Positions 34,685 to 44,466 of a stretch of 64,000 bases of DNA are shown piece after piece. Location of the stretch: NCBI GenBank assembly GCA_963753165.1, contig CAVWBP010000009.1, forward strand, positions 186,001 through 250,000. The letters are read 5' to 3'. Below the pieces are notes generated by a model. The model ran no database searches and was not told where the DNA came from. It was given only the letters and a program-made list of their open reading frames with translations. The position numbers were made by a program, and so were the translations under genes. How positions within the stretch are numbered: the first letter of the stretch is position 1; each line of letters starts with the position of its first letter. This stretch comes from JAKLQR01 sp963753165 (GTDB lineage Bacteria > Nitrospirota > Thermodesulfovibrionia > Thermodesulfovibrionales > SM23-35).

Positions 34685-36853
34685 GTGAACGATAAGAACA
34701 AAAAAATACCGCTCGATGCGAAACTTTTGAGCTATGCCATCATTGAGCTGAATATTTCACGCCGGAATGTAGCGATTTATCCTAAAGAGCATCCCTCAAT
34801 GGAGAGATCATTAACGAGGGCCTTTGATTTTCTCAAACAACTGTTCCAGTTCAGGCCTGAAATTACTCTCGGTATCGCAAAAGATACAATCATCGTTGAT
34901 GAATATCAGCTGGATAAAAAAAATCCGGTTTATCAGGAATTTGCTTTAAACCTGAACAAGATACACGTCGCTTCGGTAACATTCAAAAATGGATTGACAA
35001 AAGATGAACTGTATCAGTTCAATTGTTTCATCCTGGAGAAGATGGACCATTTGCCGGTAACAAAAGTAAAAGAAGTATTCGAAAAAAATAACTTCCCCCA
35101 TGTTGTGGTCGTTTTTATTGATTATGGAACCTTTTCTTTCAAAACCAGCGAGACTGATCAGACAACGAAAGAGATACCCCTGTGGGAGAAATATATATAT
35201 GGCCTGATCAAAAACACACTCCAAAATGAAGATATCACCGATGCTGTCAGAGATATCCCTCCGGAAACATTCTCGAATTTGCTGAATAAGTGTTCGGAAG
35301 CGGAAATCAAAGAAGAAACTTATGACAGGGTGATTACTGCGTACATGAGAAGTTCTCCACAAAGGACTTTTTCGGGTCAGGACTGCAAACGTATGTTCGA
35401 ATTTCTCAATCTGTTAAGGCCTGATCTGAAGAAGAAGTTTTTCTCTTCTTCGGTGAGGACATTCTCACAAGATATCGACTTGACAAATCGAGCGTTGGCA
35501 GAGATGCCGTTTGAAGATATCATTGCTTTCCTGGACGCTGCAAATGAACAGAGAATCGCTCTGCCGCAGAATCTGATGGACCTTATCACCAGTTTGACTG
35601 CCGGCTCGCACGGGTATATCGGTGATGTTCAATTGCACGAAACACTTGTCCTTGATGACGTGTTTCTCCCCCCTGACAGTGCAGAATTGCTCAAGAAAGA
35701 TAATTTTGAGAAATTACTGTCTGACAAATATCAGCAGGATATTCAGCAACTCTTTGTCCTGAATACATCGGACCTGAAAACTTCACAGCTCATTGAACTT
35801 GAACACGAGTTCTTCGATGAACTTATTGACCAGAGATTCAATCAGATTATCCTTGAACTGCTGCGTTCCGAAATAGTATCAGAGATAGAGTATCGATCTT
35901 TGGTGAATATTATGAGGAAACAGACCGAACAACTATTATGGCTTGGTCAATTCGGACAGTTTGTCGAGATCCTCAAAATCCTTGAAATGAACAAAGCCCT
36001 CCACAGATTTCCGGACATCAATGCAGATGCTCTTGAGTATTATCATTCTTCTGATTTCATCGGCCTCCTGGTTAATTCTCTCAGAATTTTGGGAAGACAG
36101 AAGCGAAGAGAGATAGCAATGATCTGCGAGTACTACAGGCAGAAACTCATCCCCTATTTTATGGATGCGCTTGCCGAAGAAGATTCTCAGGTTATCAGAC
36201 GGTTTCTGATGGATCTGCTCAAACAATTTGGCGATGAGCTCATCCCCGAAGCATTGAAAAGACTTGCCGACAAAAGGTGGTTCGTGAAAAGAAATATGCT
36301 CTATATGCTTGCAGAGACGGGCAGCAAAGAAATGGCTGACCAGATAAAACCTTACTGCCGGAATGAGAATCCTAAAGTAAGTCTTGCTGCCATGAAATGT
36401 TTACTGAGTATCGGAGATAGCTATGCTATTGAAATGCTCAGGGAGTTATTAGACTCAAAAGAAAAAGAAAAGATTCACCAGGCTGTTTTGCTCGCCAGTT
36501 CTTTCAGAACTAAAGAGGTTGTCGGGGGGTTAATCGCATTGCTTCAAAAACAGGAAATCAGCGGCTCTGACATACAGGACAAGATCCCGATAATACGAGC
36601 CCTTGGAGAAATAGGCGATCCGCAAACCGTGGAAGTCTTGCGGACGTCGCTTGCAGGCAGGAGCATCTTGTACCGGGGGATTACCGAGCGACTGAGAGAG
36701 GAGATATATAAGACCCTCAAAAACTATCCATATGAATCGGTTCGGGATCTGATAGAAGAGGGATTAAATTCTAAAAACGAAGTGATAAGAGCAGAATCAC
36801 ACCATTTAAAAAGGAAGCATAGGCTTAGATGGAAACCGTTAAGGGATTCATAG
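34685..36853 (+). CDS. HEAT-repeat protein with a novel N-terminal domain
   Basis: A 722-residue soluble protein with a GTG start. Residues 10-135 form a domain (VAIYPKEHPSMERSLTRAF, FKNGLTKDELYQFNCFI) that resembles the start of the HD-GYP protein encoded next. A long helical middle follows, then HEAT-like repeats from about 500 to 700 (LAEEDSQVIRRFLMDLLKQF, NPKVSLAAMKCLLSIGD, LGEIGDPQTVEVLRTSL). HEAT arrays serve as protein-binding scaffolds. It overlaps the HD-GYP gene by 25 bases, so both products probably act together in signalling. Confidence 0.75.
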   Translation: MNDKNKKIPLDAKLLSYAIIELNISRRNVAIYPKEHPSMERSLTRAFDFLKQLFQFRPEITLGIAKDTIIVDEYQLDKKNPVYQEFALNLNKIHVASVTFKNGLTKDELYQFNCFILEKMDHLPVTKVKEVFEKNNFPHVVVVFIDYGTFSFKTSETDQTTKEIPLWEKYIYGLIKNTLQNEDITDAVRDIPPETFSNLLNKCSEAEIKEETYDRVITAYMRSSPQRTFSGQDCKRMFEFLNLLRPDLKKKFFSSSVRTFSQDIDLTNRALAEMPFEDIIAFLDAANEQRIALPQNLMDLITSLTAGSHGYIGDVQLHETLVLDDVFLPPDSAELLKKDNFEKLLSDKYQQDIQQLFVLNTSDLKTSQLIELEHEFFDELIDQRFNQIILELLRSEIVSEIEYRSLVNIMRKQTEQLLWLGQFGQFVEILKILEMNKALHRFPDINADALEYYHSSDFIGLLVNSLRILGRQKRREIAMICEYYRQKLIPYFMDALAEEDSQVIRRFLMDLLKQFGDELIPEALKRLADKRWFVKRNMLYMLAETGSKEMADQIKPYCRNENPKVSLAAMKCLLSIGDSYAIEMLRELLDSKEKEKIHQAVLLASSFRTKEVVGGLIALLQKQEISGSDIQDKIPIIRALGEIGDPQTVEVLRTSLAGRSILYRGITERLREEIYKTLKNYPYESVRDLIEEGLNSKNEVIRAESHHLKRKHRLRWKPLRDS

Positions 36854-37935
36854 TAATGCTCATGTCTTCTGTTTCGAGTTGCATGCTTTACTCGAAAAAA
36901 CATGCTTCTGTCGAGGAACTTACCGCGAAATCCTTTTCCATTCTCGATACACTGCTGAAACAGTCAGGGCGTTTTGAAATGGTAATTGTGGAGGACGAAC
37001 TTATTGTGAACGAGAACCCTTTGAGAGACACAGGGACGCATGGTGAGACCCTGGTAAAGCGGCTCAGGAGGAAAGGAATTTCCCGCATTGACATTGTGAA
37101 AGGAATTACTCTTTCAGAATTGAGACAATTTGTCTCTGATATCGCGACAACAGACAAAAAGCCTCTCTCCTATCCCCATATAAAGATCGGGGTGGTCGAC
37201 ATTGAAATTGACAGAATAAATATGAATATTGATTCCGCGGATGCCGACTTCTCCTCCATGACCGCTGAGCTGAGACAAAAAACGAGAGAGGCATACCTGA
37301 GGGTATCCCCGTTTAAAAGACTCAATGTCCCGGACTTTCAAGAGTTAGTGAGGCATTTCCTCGTCATGATGCAAAAAGAGATCGGTATCCTGAATATCCT
37401 GAGCCCTGTCAAGTCTGCCGGTGATGCCTATTATACGCATGCAACCAATGTAGCGGTCCTTACCCTGTTTCAGGCCAAGACCCTCGGGATACAGGAAGAT
37501 TCACTTTCTGATATTGGTATTGCCGCACTCCTCCATGATATTGGAAAGCTCCTTATTCCGAAAGATCAGATGAAGCAGGAAGGTGGATATGAGTTGAAAG
37601 AGGAAGGGATAATGCTTCATCCGGTCTATGGAGCACAGTATCTTGCTCGGATAGATGGACTGACACCTCTGGCCCCCATCGTAGCATTTGAACACCATCT
37701 CAGATATGACGGCAAAGGATATCCCCAGCACGCGATTCCTCATTACAGGCAGCACATTTGCAGCCAGATGACCGCAATTTCCGATTACTTTGACACACTG
37801 AGAAATGCAAGGCCGGAGATGAGAGTTTTGGAAGTAAAGGAAGTTCTCTCTTTGATGACAACAAAAGATGAAGGATTGTTCAATCCTTTCCTTATAAATA
37901 ACTTTATACGATCAATTCATTTGGCACTTTCGTGA
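36829..37935 (+). CDS. HD-GYP phosphodiesterase with the same N-terminal domain
   Basis: Predicted c-di-GMP hydrolase or related signalling enzyme (368 residues). The N-terminal part (residues 10-110: MLYSKKHASVEELTAKSFSI, KGITLSELRQFVSDIA) parallels the N-terminal domain of the HEAT protein upstream. The catalytic part has THATNVAVLTL, the HD motif LLHDIGK with HPVYGAQ, EHHLRYDGKGYP (GYP motif) and ISDYFDTL. The start overlaps the previous gene; a second ATG at 36856 is possible. Confidence 0.87.
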   Translation: METVKGFIVMLMSSVSSCMLYSKKHASVEELTAKSFSILDTLLKQSGRFEMVIVEDELIVNENPLRDTGTHGETLVKRLRRKGISRIDIVKGITLSELRQFVSDIATTDKKPLSYPHIKIGVVDIEIDRINMNIDSADADFSSMTAELRQKTREAYLRVSPFKRLNVPDFQELVRHFLVMMQKEIGILNILSPVKSAGDAYYTHATNVAVLTLFQAKTLGIQEDSLSDIGIAALLHDIGKLLIPKDQMKQEGGYELKEEGIMLHPVYGAQYLARIDGLTPLAPIVAFEHHLRYDGKGYPQHAIPHYRQHICSQMTAISDYFDTLRNARPEMRVLEVKEVLSLMTTKDEGLFNPFLINNFIRSIHLALS

Positions 37936-38197
37936 TCGCTGGAGGGGTTTCCGTACTCTTGCGGATCGAAACAATGAAAAAGGGCAAATGCTTGGGGATC
38001 AGGTCATAGAATATCCCTGGTGTCGGAAGTCCTCCGGGCAAATAACCGCAGCAATACTTGTTTTCATCCCGTAATTTTCAACAAACAATTGAAAAAATAA
38101 GCAAAAATGGGTAATATTAATCTCTAAACTCTGGAGGGCAAGCGTTTTGTTCAATGATCATTCCTGAAATCTCTCTCTTTAATTATGAGGTAACTCT

Positions 38198-39268
38198 ATG
38201 AAAGAACTTGGGAAATTAAGAAAAGAAATCGACGGAATCGATAACGAAATTCTCGGACTTCTCAATAAGAGAGCCAGGAACGTTCTTGATATTGCGCATA
38301 TCAAGAGGAACGAGAAAGCGAAGTTCTATTCCCCGGAGCGCGAGCGCGAAATACTGGAACGACTGACCTCTCTGAATAAAGGTCCGTTCCCGAACGAGGC
38401 GGTGAAGGTCATCTTCAGAGAAATCCTCTCTGCTTCACTTTCTCTTGAAGAACCGCTCAGGATCGGCTGTCTCGGTCCTCTCGCAACATTCACCCATCTT
38501 GCTGCAATCCGGCATTTCGGTTCAGCGTCTGTTATTGTTCCTGTGATCACGATAAAAGAGGTGTTTGACGCGGTCGAAGCCGAAAAGGCAGATTTTGGAG
38601 TTGTACCGATAGAAAACTCGACCGAGGGAATTATCAGCTACACTCTAGATCTTTTCATGGACTACGACCTTAAGGTTTCTGCCGAAGTCATGCTGAAAAT
38701 TACCCATAATCTCCTGTCAAAGAGCGGGGACAAAACGAAGATCAGGAAGATATATTCTTTCTCTCCGCCTACTGCGCAGTGCAGGCGATGGCTTGCAGCC
38801 AATATGGCCGGAGTGCCCATTATTGAAGCAACGAGCACTGCCAATGCGGCAGAACTGGCCTCACGGGACGATGAGGCTGCTGCAATCGCAAGTGAACTGG
38901 CAGCAGAGATTTATAACCTCAAGTTTGTTGAGAAGAGCATAGAGGACAGCAAACATAACTTTACACGGTTTCTCGTCATATCAAAAGAATTTCCGAAAAA
39001 GTCGGGAAGGGACAAGACCTCGGTGATGTTTTCCGTAAAGAATAAGCCTGGCAGCCTTTACAGCGTGCTTGAGCCTTTCAAAAAGGCGAAGATCAACCTG
39101 ACAAAGATTGAATCACGGCCTTCGAAAAGGAAGGCCTGGGAATATATATTTTTTGTTGATATGGAGGGCCACATTGAGGACAAAAAACTGAAAAAGGCCG
39201 TTGAATCAATGAGAGACGACTGCCTGTACCTCAAGGTTCTTGGCTCTTATCCCTATGGAGGTTTTTAA
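38198..39268 (+). CDS. pheA: Chorismate mutase / prephenate dehydratase (P-protein)
   Basis: Bifunctional enzyme of phenylalanine synthesis: chorismate to prephenate to phenylpyruvate. Chorismate mutase AroQ-type domain at residues 1-85 (LRKEIDGIDNEILGLLNKRA), prephenate dehydratase at about 88-270 (IGCLGPLATFTHLAA, VPIENSTEGII, and the catalytic SKHNFTRFLVI), ACT domain for Phe feedback at 280-356 (NKPGSLYSVLEPFKKAKINL, ESRPSKRKAWEYIFFVD). First gene of the aromatic operon; its stop overlaps the hisC start. Confidence 0.96.
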   Translation: MKELGKLRKEIDGIDNEILGLLNKRARNVLDIAHIKRNEKAKFYSPEREREILERLTSLNKGPFPNEAVKVIFREILSASLSLEEPLRIGCLGPLATFTHLAAIRHFGSASVIVPVITIKEVFDAVEAEKADFGVVPIENSTEGIISYTLDLFMDYDLKVSAEVMLKITHNLLSKSGDKTKIRKIYSFSPPTAQCRRWLAANMAGVPIIEATSTANAAELASRDDEAAAIASELAAEIYNLKFVEKSIEDSKHNFTRFLVISKEFPKKSGRDKTSVMFSVKNKPGSLYSVLEPFKKAKINLTKIESRPSKRKAWEYIFFVDMEGHIEDKKLKKAVESMRDDCLYLKVLGSYPYGGF

Positions 39269-40362
39269 TGATCAAACCACCTGAGTATGTTTCAGCCATC
39301 AAACCATATATCCCCGGAAAGCCGGTCGAAGAGCTTGAACGCGAACTTGGCATCAGCGGCTCTGTCAAGCTTGCCTCGAATGAAAATCCTCTGGGTCCCT
39401 CACCGCGTGCGCTCAAGGCGATACACGAAGAATTGGCGAAGCAGAAGAATGCAAACAGCTTGAACCGCTATCCTGATGGAAGCGGATATTATCTTACGAA
39501 AGCGCTTTCAGAGAAACTCTCGGTGAACGCAGACGAGATCATCCTCGGCAACGGCTCGAATGAACTGCTCGACATAGCGGTGCGGACATATCTCAAGCCA
39601 GGGGATGAGGCTGTCATGGCGCATCCTTCATTTGTTGTCTACGCGATGGGAGTTCAGGCCCTTGGCGGAAAACCCGTGCTGGTTCCCCTGAAGCATTACA
39701 CCCATGATCTTGAAGCCATGGGAAAGGCGGTTACGCCGAAAACAAAGATGCTTTTTATCGCAAATCCGAACAACCCGACCGGCACGATGAATACAAGGCA
39801 GGAGTTCGATCAACTCATGAAAGTACTTCCCGACGGCATTCTGGTAGTAATGGATGAGGCATATTATGAATATGTCGCAGACCCCGAATATGCAGACAGC
39901 ATGAAATATTTCCGGGGAGGGCGGGATATCCTGATCCTGAGGACTTTTTCGAAGATCTACGGGCTCGCGGGACTGAGGATCGGTTATGGGATTGCGAGAA
40001 GTGAGATTATCACTGAAATAAACAAGTTGCGGCCTCCGTTCAATACGAATTCGATCGCCCAGACTGCTGCGCTCCATGCCCTTCAGGATGAAGCGCATCT
40101 CAAAACTTCCCGAGAGATCAATGAACAGGGCAGGCAATATCTCTACAGAGAATTGTCTTCGCTCGGTTTATCGTATGTTCCCACAGAGGCAAACTTTATT
40201 TATATGGTCGTGGAGGATGCACAGCTCCTTTACAATAAATTACTCCGGCAGGGTATAATCATCAGGCCGATGGGACCCGGGGCGATCAGGGTGACCATTG
40301 GACTGCCCGAAGAAAATCAGCGGTTTATTGAAGCATTGAAAAAGATACAAAGCGGGCAATAA
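39268..40362 (+). CDS. hisC: Histidinol-phosphate / aromatic aminotransferase
   Basis: PLP-dependent class II aminotransferase, 364 residues. Motifs: LASNENPLGPSPRAL, GNGSNELLDI, NPNNPTG, VVMDEAYYEY and the PLP lysine in RTFSKIYGLAGLRIGY. The family acts on histidinol phosphate and often on phenylpyruvate and hydroxyphenylpyruvate; its place between pheA and tyrA suggests it serves as the aromatic aminotransferase too. Starts within the last base of the pheA stop. Confidence 0.93.
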   Translation: MIKPPEYVSAIKPYIPGKPVEELERELGISGSVKLASNENPLGPSPRALKAIHEELAKQKNANSLNRYPDGSGYYLTKALSEKLSVNADEIILGNGSNELLDIAVRTYLKPGDEAVMAHPSFVVYAMGVQALGGKPVLVPLKHYTHDLEAMGKAVTPKTKMLFIANPNNPTGTMNTRQEFDQLMKVLPDGILVVMDEAYYEYVADPEYADSMKYFRGGRDILILRTFSKIYGLAGLRIGYGIARSEIITEINKLRPPFNTNSIAQTAALHALQDEAHLKTSREINEQGRQYLYRELSSLGLSYVPTEANFIYMVVEDAQLLYNKLLRQGIIIRPMGPGAIRVTIGLPEENQRFIEALKKIQSGQ

Positions 40363-40407
40363 CGGCTCTTCAGGGTCTGTTTATAAGGTGCGATTCCGAT
40401 AAAAATT

Positions 40408-40493
40408 CGTCATTCTCGCGAAGGCGGGAATCCAGTATTTTCATCCCGAAAGCTTTCGGGACTGGATCCCCCGGTCAAGCCGGAGGATGACAA
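40408..40493. repeat. Nested palindromic intergenic repeat (GTCATTC...GATGAC type)
   Basis: The ends are CGTCATTCTCGCGAAGGCGG and GGATGACAACG; inside, AATCCAGT pairs with ACTGGATC and the centre CCCGAAAGCTTTCGGG (40445-40460) is a perfect palindrome. Related ends appear at 29505-29527 and 58377-58403. It sits between hisC and aroF without a terminator T-run. Confidence 0.65.
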
Positions 40494-40570
40494 CGACTTA
40501 ATGGAAAGACACTATTCAGTCTGGAGGTTTACAGAAATTTATCATTAACAGAAGAAGCATGGAGGAATAG

Positions 40571-41596
40571 ATGGATATTCTTGTCTTAAAACCCGGAGCA
40601 ACCGAAGAACAGCTTAAACATATCATTAAGAAACTCGAAGGCCGCGACCTTCAGGCAAATGTCTCCAAAGGTACGGAAAGGACCATTATCGGTGTTATAG
40701 GCGATACTTCGAAGATCTCAGAGGATGAAGAAAATGCGATACGGGCAATGCCCGGGGTCGAAGACGCCCTGAGAATACTGAAACCCTATAAGCTCGCAAG
40801 CCGTGAATTCAAGACTGAAGATACGCATATCGATGTAAGAGGCAATATTATCGGAGGCAAGAAGATACAGGTGTTTGCGGGTCCCTGCGCAGTAGAAAAT
40901 AAAACGATATTGATGCATATAGCCCAGAAGGTAAAGGATGCAGGCGCTGCATTTATCAGGGGGGGGGCGTTTAAGCCGCGTACATCGCCATATTCTTTCC
41001 AGGGCCTCGGAGAAGAGGGGTTGAAATACCTTGCATATGTGAGAAAAAAGACCGGGATGCCGGTGATTACAGAAATTATGGACCCGAGGGATATGGAAGT
41101 CGTGAGCAAATATACGGATATCATACAGATAGGAACCCGCAATATGCAGAATTTCCGGCTGCTCCTTGAAGTCGGCACTGCGAAGAAACCCGTGCTCCTT
41201 AAAAGAGGGCTGTCCGCCACGATAAAAGAATGGCTTATGGCTGCCGAGTATATCATGTCAAAGGGGAATCAGCGCGTGATACTCTGTGAGCGGGGTATAC
41301 GGACTTTTGAAACCGCTACAAGGAATACCCTTGACCTGAGCGCGGTGCCTGTATTGAAAAAACTCACCCATCTCCCTGTAGTTGTTGACCCAAGTCATGG
41401 CGTGGGGAAATGGGACCTTGTTGCGCCTATGGCAAAAGCTGCGGTTGCTGCCGGCGCCGACGGACTTATTATAGAAGTCCATACCAATCCCGAGGAAGCA
41501 TTCTCGGATGGTGAACAATCACTGCGGCCTGATGATTTCAAGAAACTGATGAAAGAACTGAAACCTATAGCGGCTGCAGTAGGAAGAGAAATATAG
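40571..41596 (+). CDS. aroF: 3-deoxy-7-phosphoheptulonate synthase (DAHP synthase, type I-beta)
   Basis: First step of the shikimate pathway, joining PEP and erythrose 4-phosphate. The N-terminal ferredoxin-like regulatory domain (residues 1-75: MDILVLKPGATEEQLKHIIK) precedes the barrel with VFAGPCAVEN, GGAFKPRTSPYSFQG, QIGTRNMQNF, VVDPSHGVGKW and IEVHTNPEEAFSDG. Length 341 is standard. GGAGG lies before the ATG. Confidence 0.96.
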   Translation: MDILVLKPGATEEQLKHIIKKLEGRDLQANVSKGTERTIIGVIGDTSKISEDEENAIRAMPGVEDALRILKPYKLASREFKTEDTHIDVRGNIIGGKKIQVFAGPCAVENKTILMHIAQKVKDAGAAFIRGGAFKPRTSPYSFQGLGEEGLKYLAYVRKKTGMPVITEIMDPRDMEVVSKYTDIIQIGTRNMQNFRLLLEVGTAKKPVLLKRGLSATIKEWLMAAEYIMSKGNQRVILCERGIRTFETATRNTLDLSAVPVLKKLTHLPVVVDPSHGVGKWDLVAPMAKAAVAAGADGLIIEVHTNPEEAFSDGEQSLRPDDFKKLMKELKPIAAAVGREI

Positions 41597-41614
41597 GGAA
41601 GGAATTTCTGATCA

Positions 41615-42469
41615 ATGCGGTTTGAAAAAGTCACGATTCTCGGCGTCGGGCTGATCGGCGCTTCCTGTGCACTTGCACTGAAGAAACAGGGGCTCTGCGG
41701 GCAGATCATCGGGCATGGCAGGAATCCTGACAACCTGAAAAGAGCACAGGAGACCGGTATTATTGACACCTTCGATCTTGACCCTGCACACGCATGCGTT
41801 GACGCAGATCTGATTCTATTTGCAACACCCGTCGGGAGCTTTCTCGATATCACAAAAAAAATCAGAGGATCACTGAAGAGAAACACAATCGTTACGGATG
41901 TCGGGAGCGTAAAAGGAAGCCTTGTTCACGACATGGACTCCCTGATGCCGGAGGGCGTATTTTTTGTCGGCGGACATCCCATTGCCGGGGGTGACCAGTC
42001 AGGTATTGATAAGGCATCGGCGGAACTCTTTGAGGGTGCAAAATGCATTCTTACGCCCTCTGAAAAGACAGACAAAAAGGCTCTCGATACAGTCAAGGCC
42101 ATCTGGAAGAGTTTCGGTTCGGTCACTCTGCTCATCGATCCCGGTGAACACGATAAAATCTATGCCGCGGTGAGTCACCTGCCGCATCTTCTTGCATATA
42201 TGATGGTGAATACAGTAGCGGACATCGATAATTCCTATTTCAGATTCTCAGGAACGGGTTTTCTCGATACAACGCGGATCGCATCAAGCCATCCGGAGCT
42301 GTGGCGCGATATCTGCATCCTGAACAAGGAGAACGTGATCGCCTCTGTCGAGATTTTCAGGCAGAATCTGGACAGAGCAGTTCAGTATCTCAGGGCTGTC
42401 GATCCTGAATCCCTCGAACGGGAATTCAGAAAAGCCCGGACACTGAGGGAAGGTATTGGACAGAATTGA
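41615..42469 (+). CDS. tyrA: Prephenate dehydrogenase
   Basis: NAD-dependent oxidative decarboxylation of prephenate to 4-hydroxyphenylpyruvate for tyrosine. Rossmann motif VTILGVGLIGASCALAL, then VTDVGSVKGSLV, FVGGHPIAGGDQSG and the helical C-terminal domain with AAVSHLPHLLAYMMV. Length 284 indicates a single-function enzyme without mutase or ACT domain. Overlaps aroA by 14 bases. Confidence 0.95.
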   Translation: MRFEKVTILGVGLIGASCALALKKQGLCGQIIGHGRNPDNLKRAQETGIIDTFDLDPAHACVDADLILFATPVGSFLDITKKIRGSLKRNTIVTDVGSVKGSLVHDMDSLMPEGVFFVGGHPIAGGDQSGIDKASAELFEGAKCILTPSEKTDKKALDTVKAIWKSFGSVTLLIDPGEHDKIYAAVSHLPHLLAYMMVNTVADIDNSYFRFSGTGFLDTTRIASSHPELWRDICILNKENVIASVEIFRQNLDRAVQYLRAVDPESLEREFRKARTLREGIGQN

Positions 42470-43745
42470 GATTAAAAAAGCCAGCCATTTTCACGGAGAA
42501 TTTTATCCCACACCGGATAAATCCATATCCCACAGGGCGGTAATCTTCTCCTCGCTCGCACAGGGGAAGAGCGTCATCAGAAACTTCCTGCGGGCCGATG
42601 ACCCGCTCAGCACCGTGAAAGCATTCAGGGAAATGGGCGTCGAAATAGACGATAAAGGCATGGATGTCATTGTCTACGGGAACGGTATCCATGGCCTGAA
42701 AGAACCCCATAATGTCATTGACTGCGGTAATTCAGGGACAACAATGAGGCTTCTGGCCGGCGTTCTTGCAGGGAATCCGTTTTTTTCCGTTCTTACCGGG
42801 GACAGGTCCCTCAGATCGAGGCCAATGGCAAGGGTTATCACTCCCCTGGTGCGGATGGGCGCAGATATTGCAGCCCGCGCAGACAACAAATACCCTCCTC
42901 TTGCAGTAAAAGGAAGACAATTACAGCCGATCAGATACCCGATGCCGATCGCCAGCGCCCAGGTGAAATCATCGTTACTCCTTGCAGGGCTCTATACCGA
43001 CGGCAGTACAGAAATCACAGAGCCGGCGAAATCGAGGGACCATACCGAACGGATGCTGCCTGCTTTTGGCGCAGAGATAACCATTGAGGGACTCTCCGTG
43101 AGAATACAGGGAGGGACCGAATTACAGGCACGCGATGTGTATGTCCCCGGTGATTTCTCCTCCGCCGCGTTTTTCATTGTCGGCGCCCTGATAAGAGAAG
43201 ATTCCGATATTACGATAAAGGACGTAGGGATTAATCCTACGAGGACCGGTCTCCTGAACGTGCTGAAACGGATGGGAGCGGAAATAAGGATCGAGAATGA
43301 GAGAGAACTCTCAGGCGAACCGGTTGCTGACATCCACTGCAGCAAGGGCGTCGGCCTGAACGCTGTCACGATCACGAAAGAGGAAATCCCTTCGATGATC
43401 GACGAATTCCCTATCCTCTGTATTGCAGCAACACAGGCCTGGGGAACAACGACCATCAGGGGGGCTGAAGAACTCCGGGTGAAAGAATCCGACAGGATCA
43501 GCAGCATGGTCAAAGAGCTTAGAAAAATGGGGGTTGAGATAGAGGAGTTTCCTGACGGACTTAGCATTGCAGGGAGAGCGGATTTGCAGGGCGCAGTCCT
43601 TGAAAGTCATGAAGACCACAGGATTGCGATGGCATTGAGCATCGCGGCGCTGAATGCGGAAGGCGTGACAGAGATCCACGGCGTATCATCAGTGAATATA
43701 TCGTTCCCCGGGTTTTTTGATATTGTGAGGAGACTTACCTTGTGA
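42456..43745 (+). CDS. aroA: 3-phosphoshikimate 1-carboxyvinyltransferase (EPSP synthase)
   Basis: Transfers the enolpyruvyl group of PEP to shikimate 3-phosphate. Seen: TPDKSISHRAVIFSSLAQG, DCGNSGTTMRLLAGVLAG (phosphate/PEP site), LTGDRSLRSRPM, SAQVKSSLLLAGLY, and the C-terminal DEFPILCIAATQAWG and LESHEDHRIAMALSIA. 429 residues. The start is TTG inside the end of tyrA. The Gly of GNSGTTMRLLAG is present as in glyphosate-sensitive class I forms, though the class cannot be fixed by eye. Confidence 0.95.
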   Translation: MDRIEIKKASHFHGEFYPTPDKSISHRAVIFSSLAQGKSVIRNFLRADDPLSTVKAFREMGVEIDDKGMDVIVYGNGIHGLKEPHNVIDCGNSGTTMRLLAGVLAGNPFFSVLTGDRSLRSRPMARVITPLVRMGADIAARADNKYPPLAVKGRQLQPIRYPMPIASAQVKSSLLLAGLYTDGSTEITEPAKSRDHTERMLPAFGAEITIEGLSVRIQGGTELQARDVYVPGDFSSAAFFIVGALIREDSDITIKDVGINPTRTGLLNVLKRMGAEIRIENERELSGEPVADIHCSKGVGLNAVTITKEEIPSMIDEFPILCIAATQAWGTTTIRGAEELRVKESDRISSMVKELRKMGVEIEEFPDGLSIAGRADLQGAVLESHEDHRIAMALSIAALNAEGVTEIHGVSSVNISFPGFFDIVRRLTL

Positions 43746-44416
43746 GGGACGTTATTGCGATTGACGGGCCGTCAGGGTCAGGGAAGACCACAGTTGCGAA
43801 ATCGATTGCACAGGAGATCGGTTACCGCTACCTTGATACCGGCGCCCTTTACAGGACCGTGGCTTTCGCACTGAGAAAGAATATGGTGGATGCTGAAGAC
43901 AGTGACGAGAGGATTGCGGAGGTCCTTGGCCAGAACCATATCATATTTAAGGACGGAAAGGTGTTTCTGAACGGAATCGATGTGTCCGATACCATCAGGT
44001 CAACCGAGATCGATCATTATTCATCAGTTTTTTCTGCAAGAAAAGTCGTTCGGGACTTCCTTCTCGATGCCCAGAGAGACGCTGCCCGGTACAATAATCT
44101 TGTCGCAGAGGGCAGAGACACTACGACCGTTGTGTTTCCCGGCGCGCAGACAAAGGTTTTCCTCAATGCCTCGGTTGAAGAGCGGGCGAAGCGGCGCTAT
44201 CTCCAGTACAGGGAAAAAGGGATCACGATCAGTATGGATGAAGCCAAAAAGAGTATAATAGACAGGGATGCAAGGGATGCCGGAAGAGATATCGCTCCCC
44301 TTACCATCTCATCAGATGCGCTTGTGATTGATTCTTCGGTTCTTTCGATTGAGCAGGTGAAGGAAAGCATACTGGAATATCTGAAAAAAAGCTCTTCAGC
44401 GGGTCTTAGGAAATAA
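43742..44416 (+). CDS. cmk: Cytidylate kinase
   Basis: Phosphorylates CMP and dCMP. P-loop IDGPSGSGKTTVAKSIA, then YLDTGALYRTVA, FLLDAQRDAARYNNLVAEGR, and lid-type VEERAKRRYLQYREKG; 224 residues is normal. GTG start overlapping the aroA stop by 4 bases shows tight coupling. The aroA-cmk pairing is common in bacteria, often followed by rpsA as here. Confidence 0.95.
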   Translation: MRDVIAIDGPSGSGKTTVAKSIAQEIGYRYLDTGALYRTVAFALRKNMVDAEDSDERIAEVLGQNHIIFKDGKVFLNGIDVSDTIRSTEIDHYSSVFSARKVVRDFLLDAQRDAARYNNLVAEGRDTTTVVFPGAQTKVFLNASVEERAKRRYLQYREKGITISMDEAKKSIIDRDARDAGRDIAPLTISSDALVIDSSVLSIEQVKESILEYLKKSSSAGLRK

Positions 44417-44466
44417 TATGGATAAAGACACAAATTCATATTGTTCTTATATATAGCGCTATTTAT

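Noticed and set aside
37936..38197. Possible c-di-GMP riboswitch between the HD-GYP gene and pheA
   Set aside because: AGGGCAAA and CTCCGGGCAAATAACC looked GEMM-like at first, but the conserved order of GEMM elements and the stems are not present. No trp/phe-type attenuator peptide was found either.
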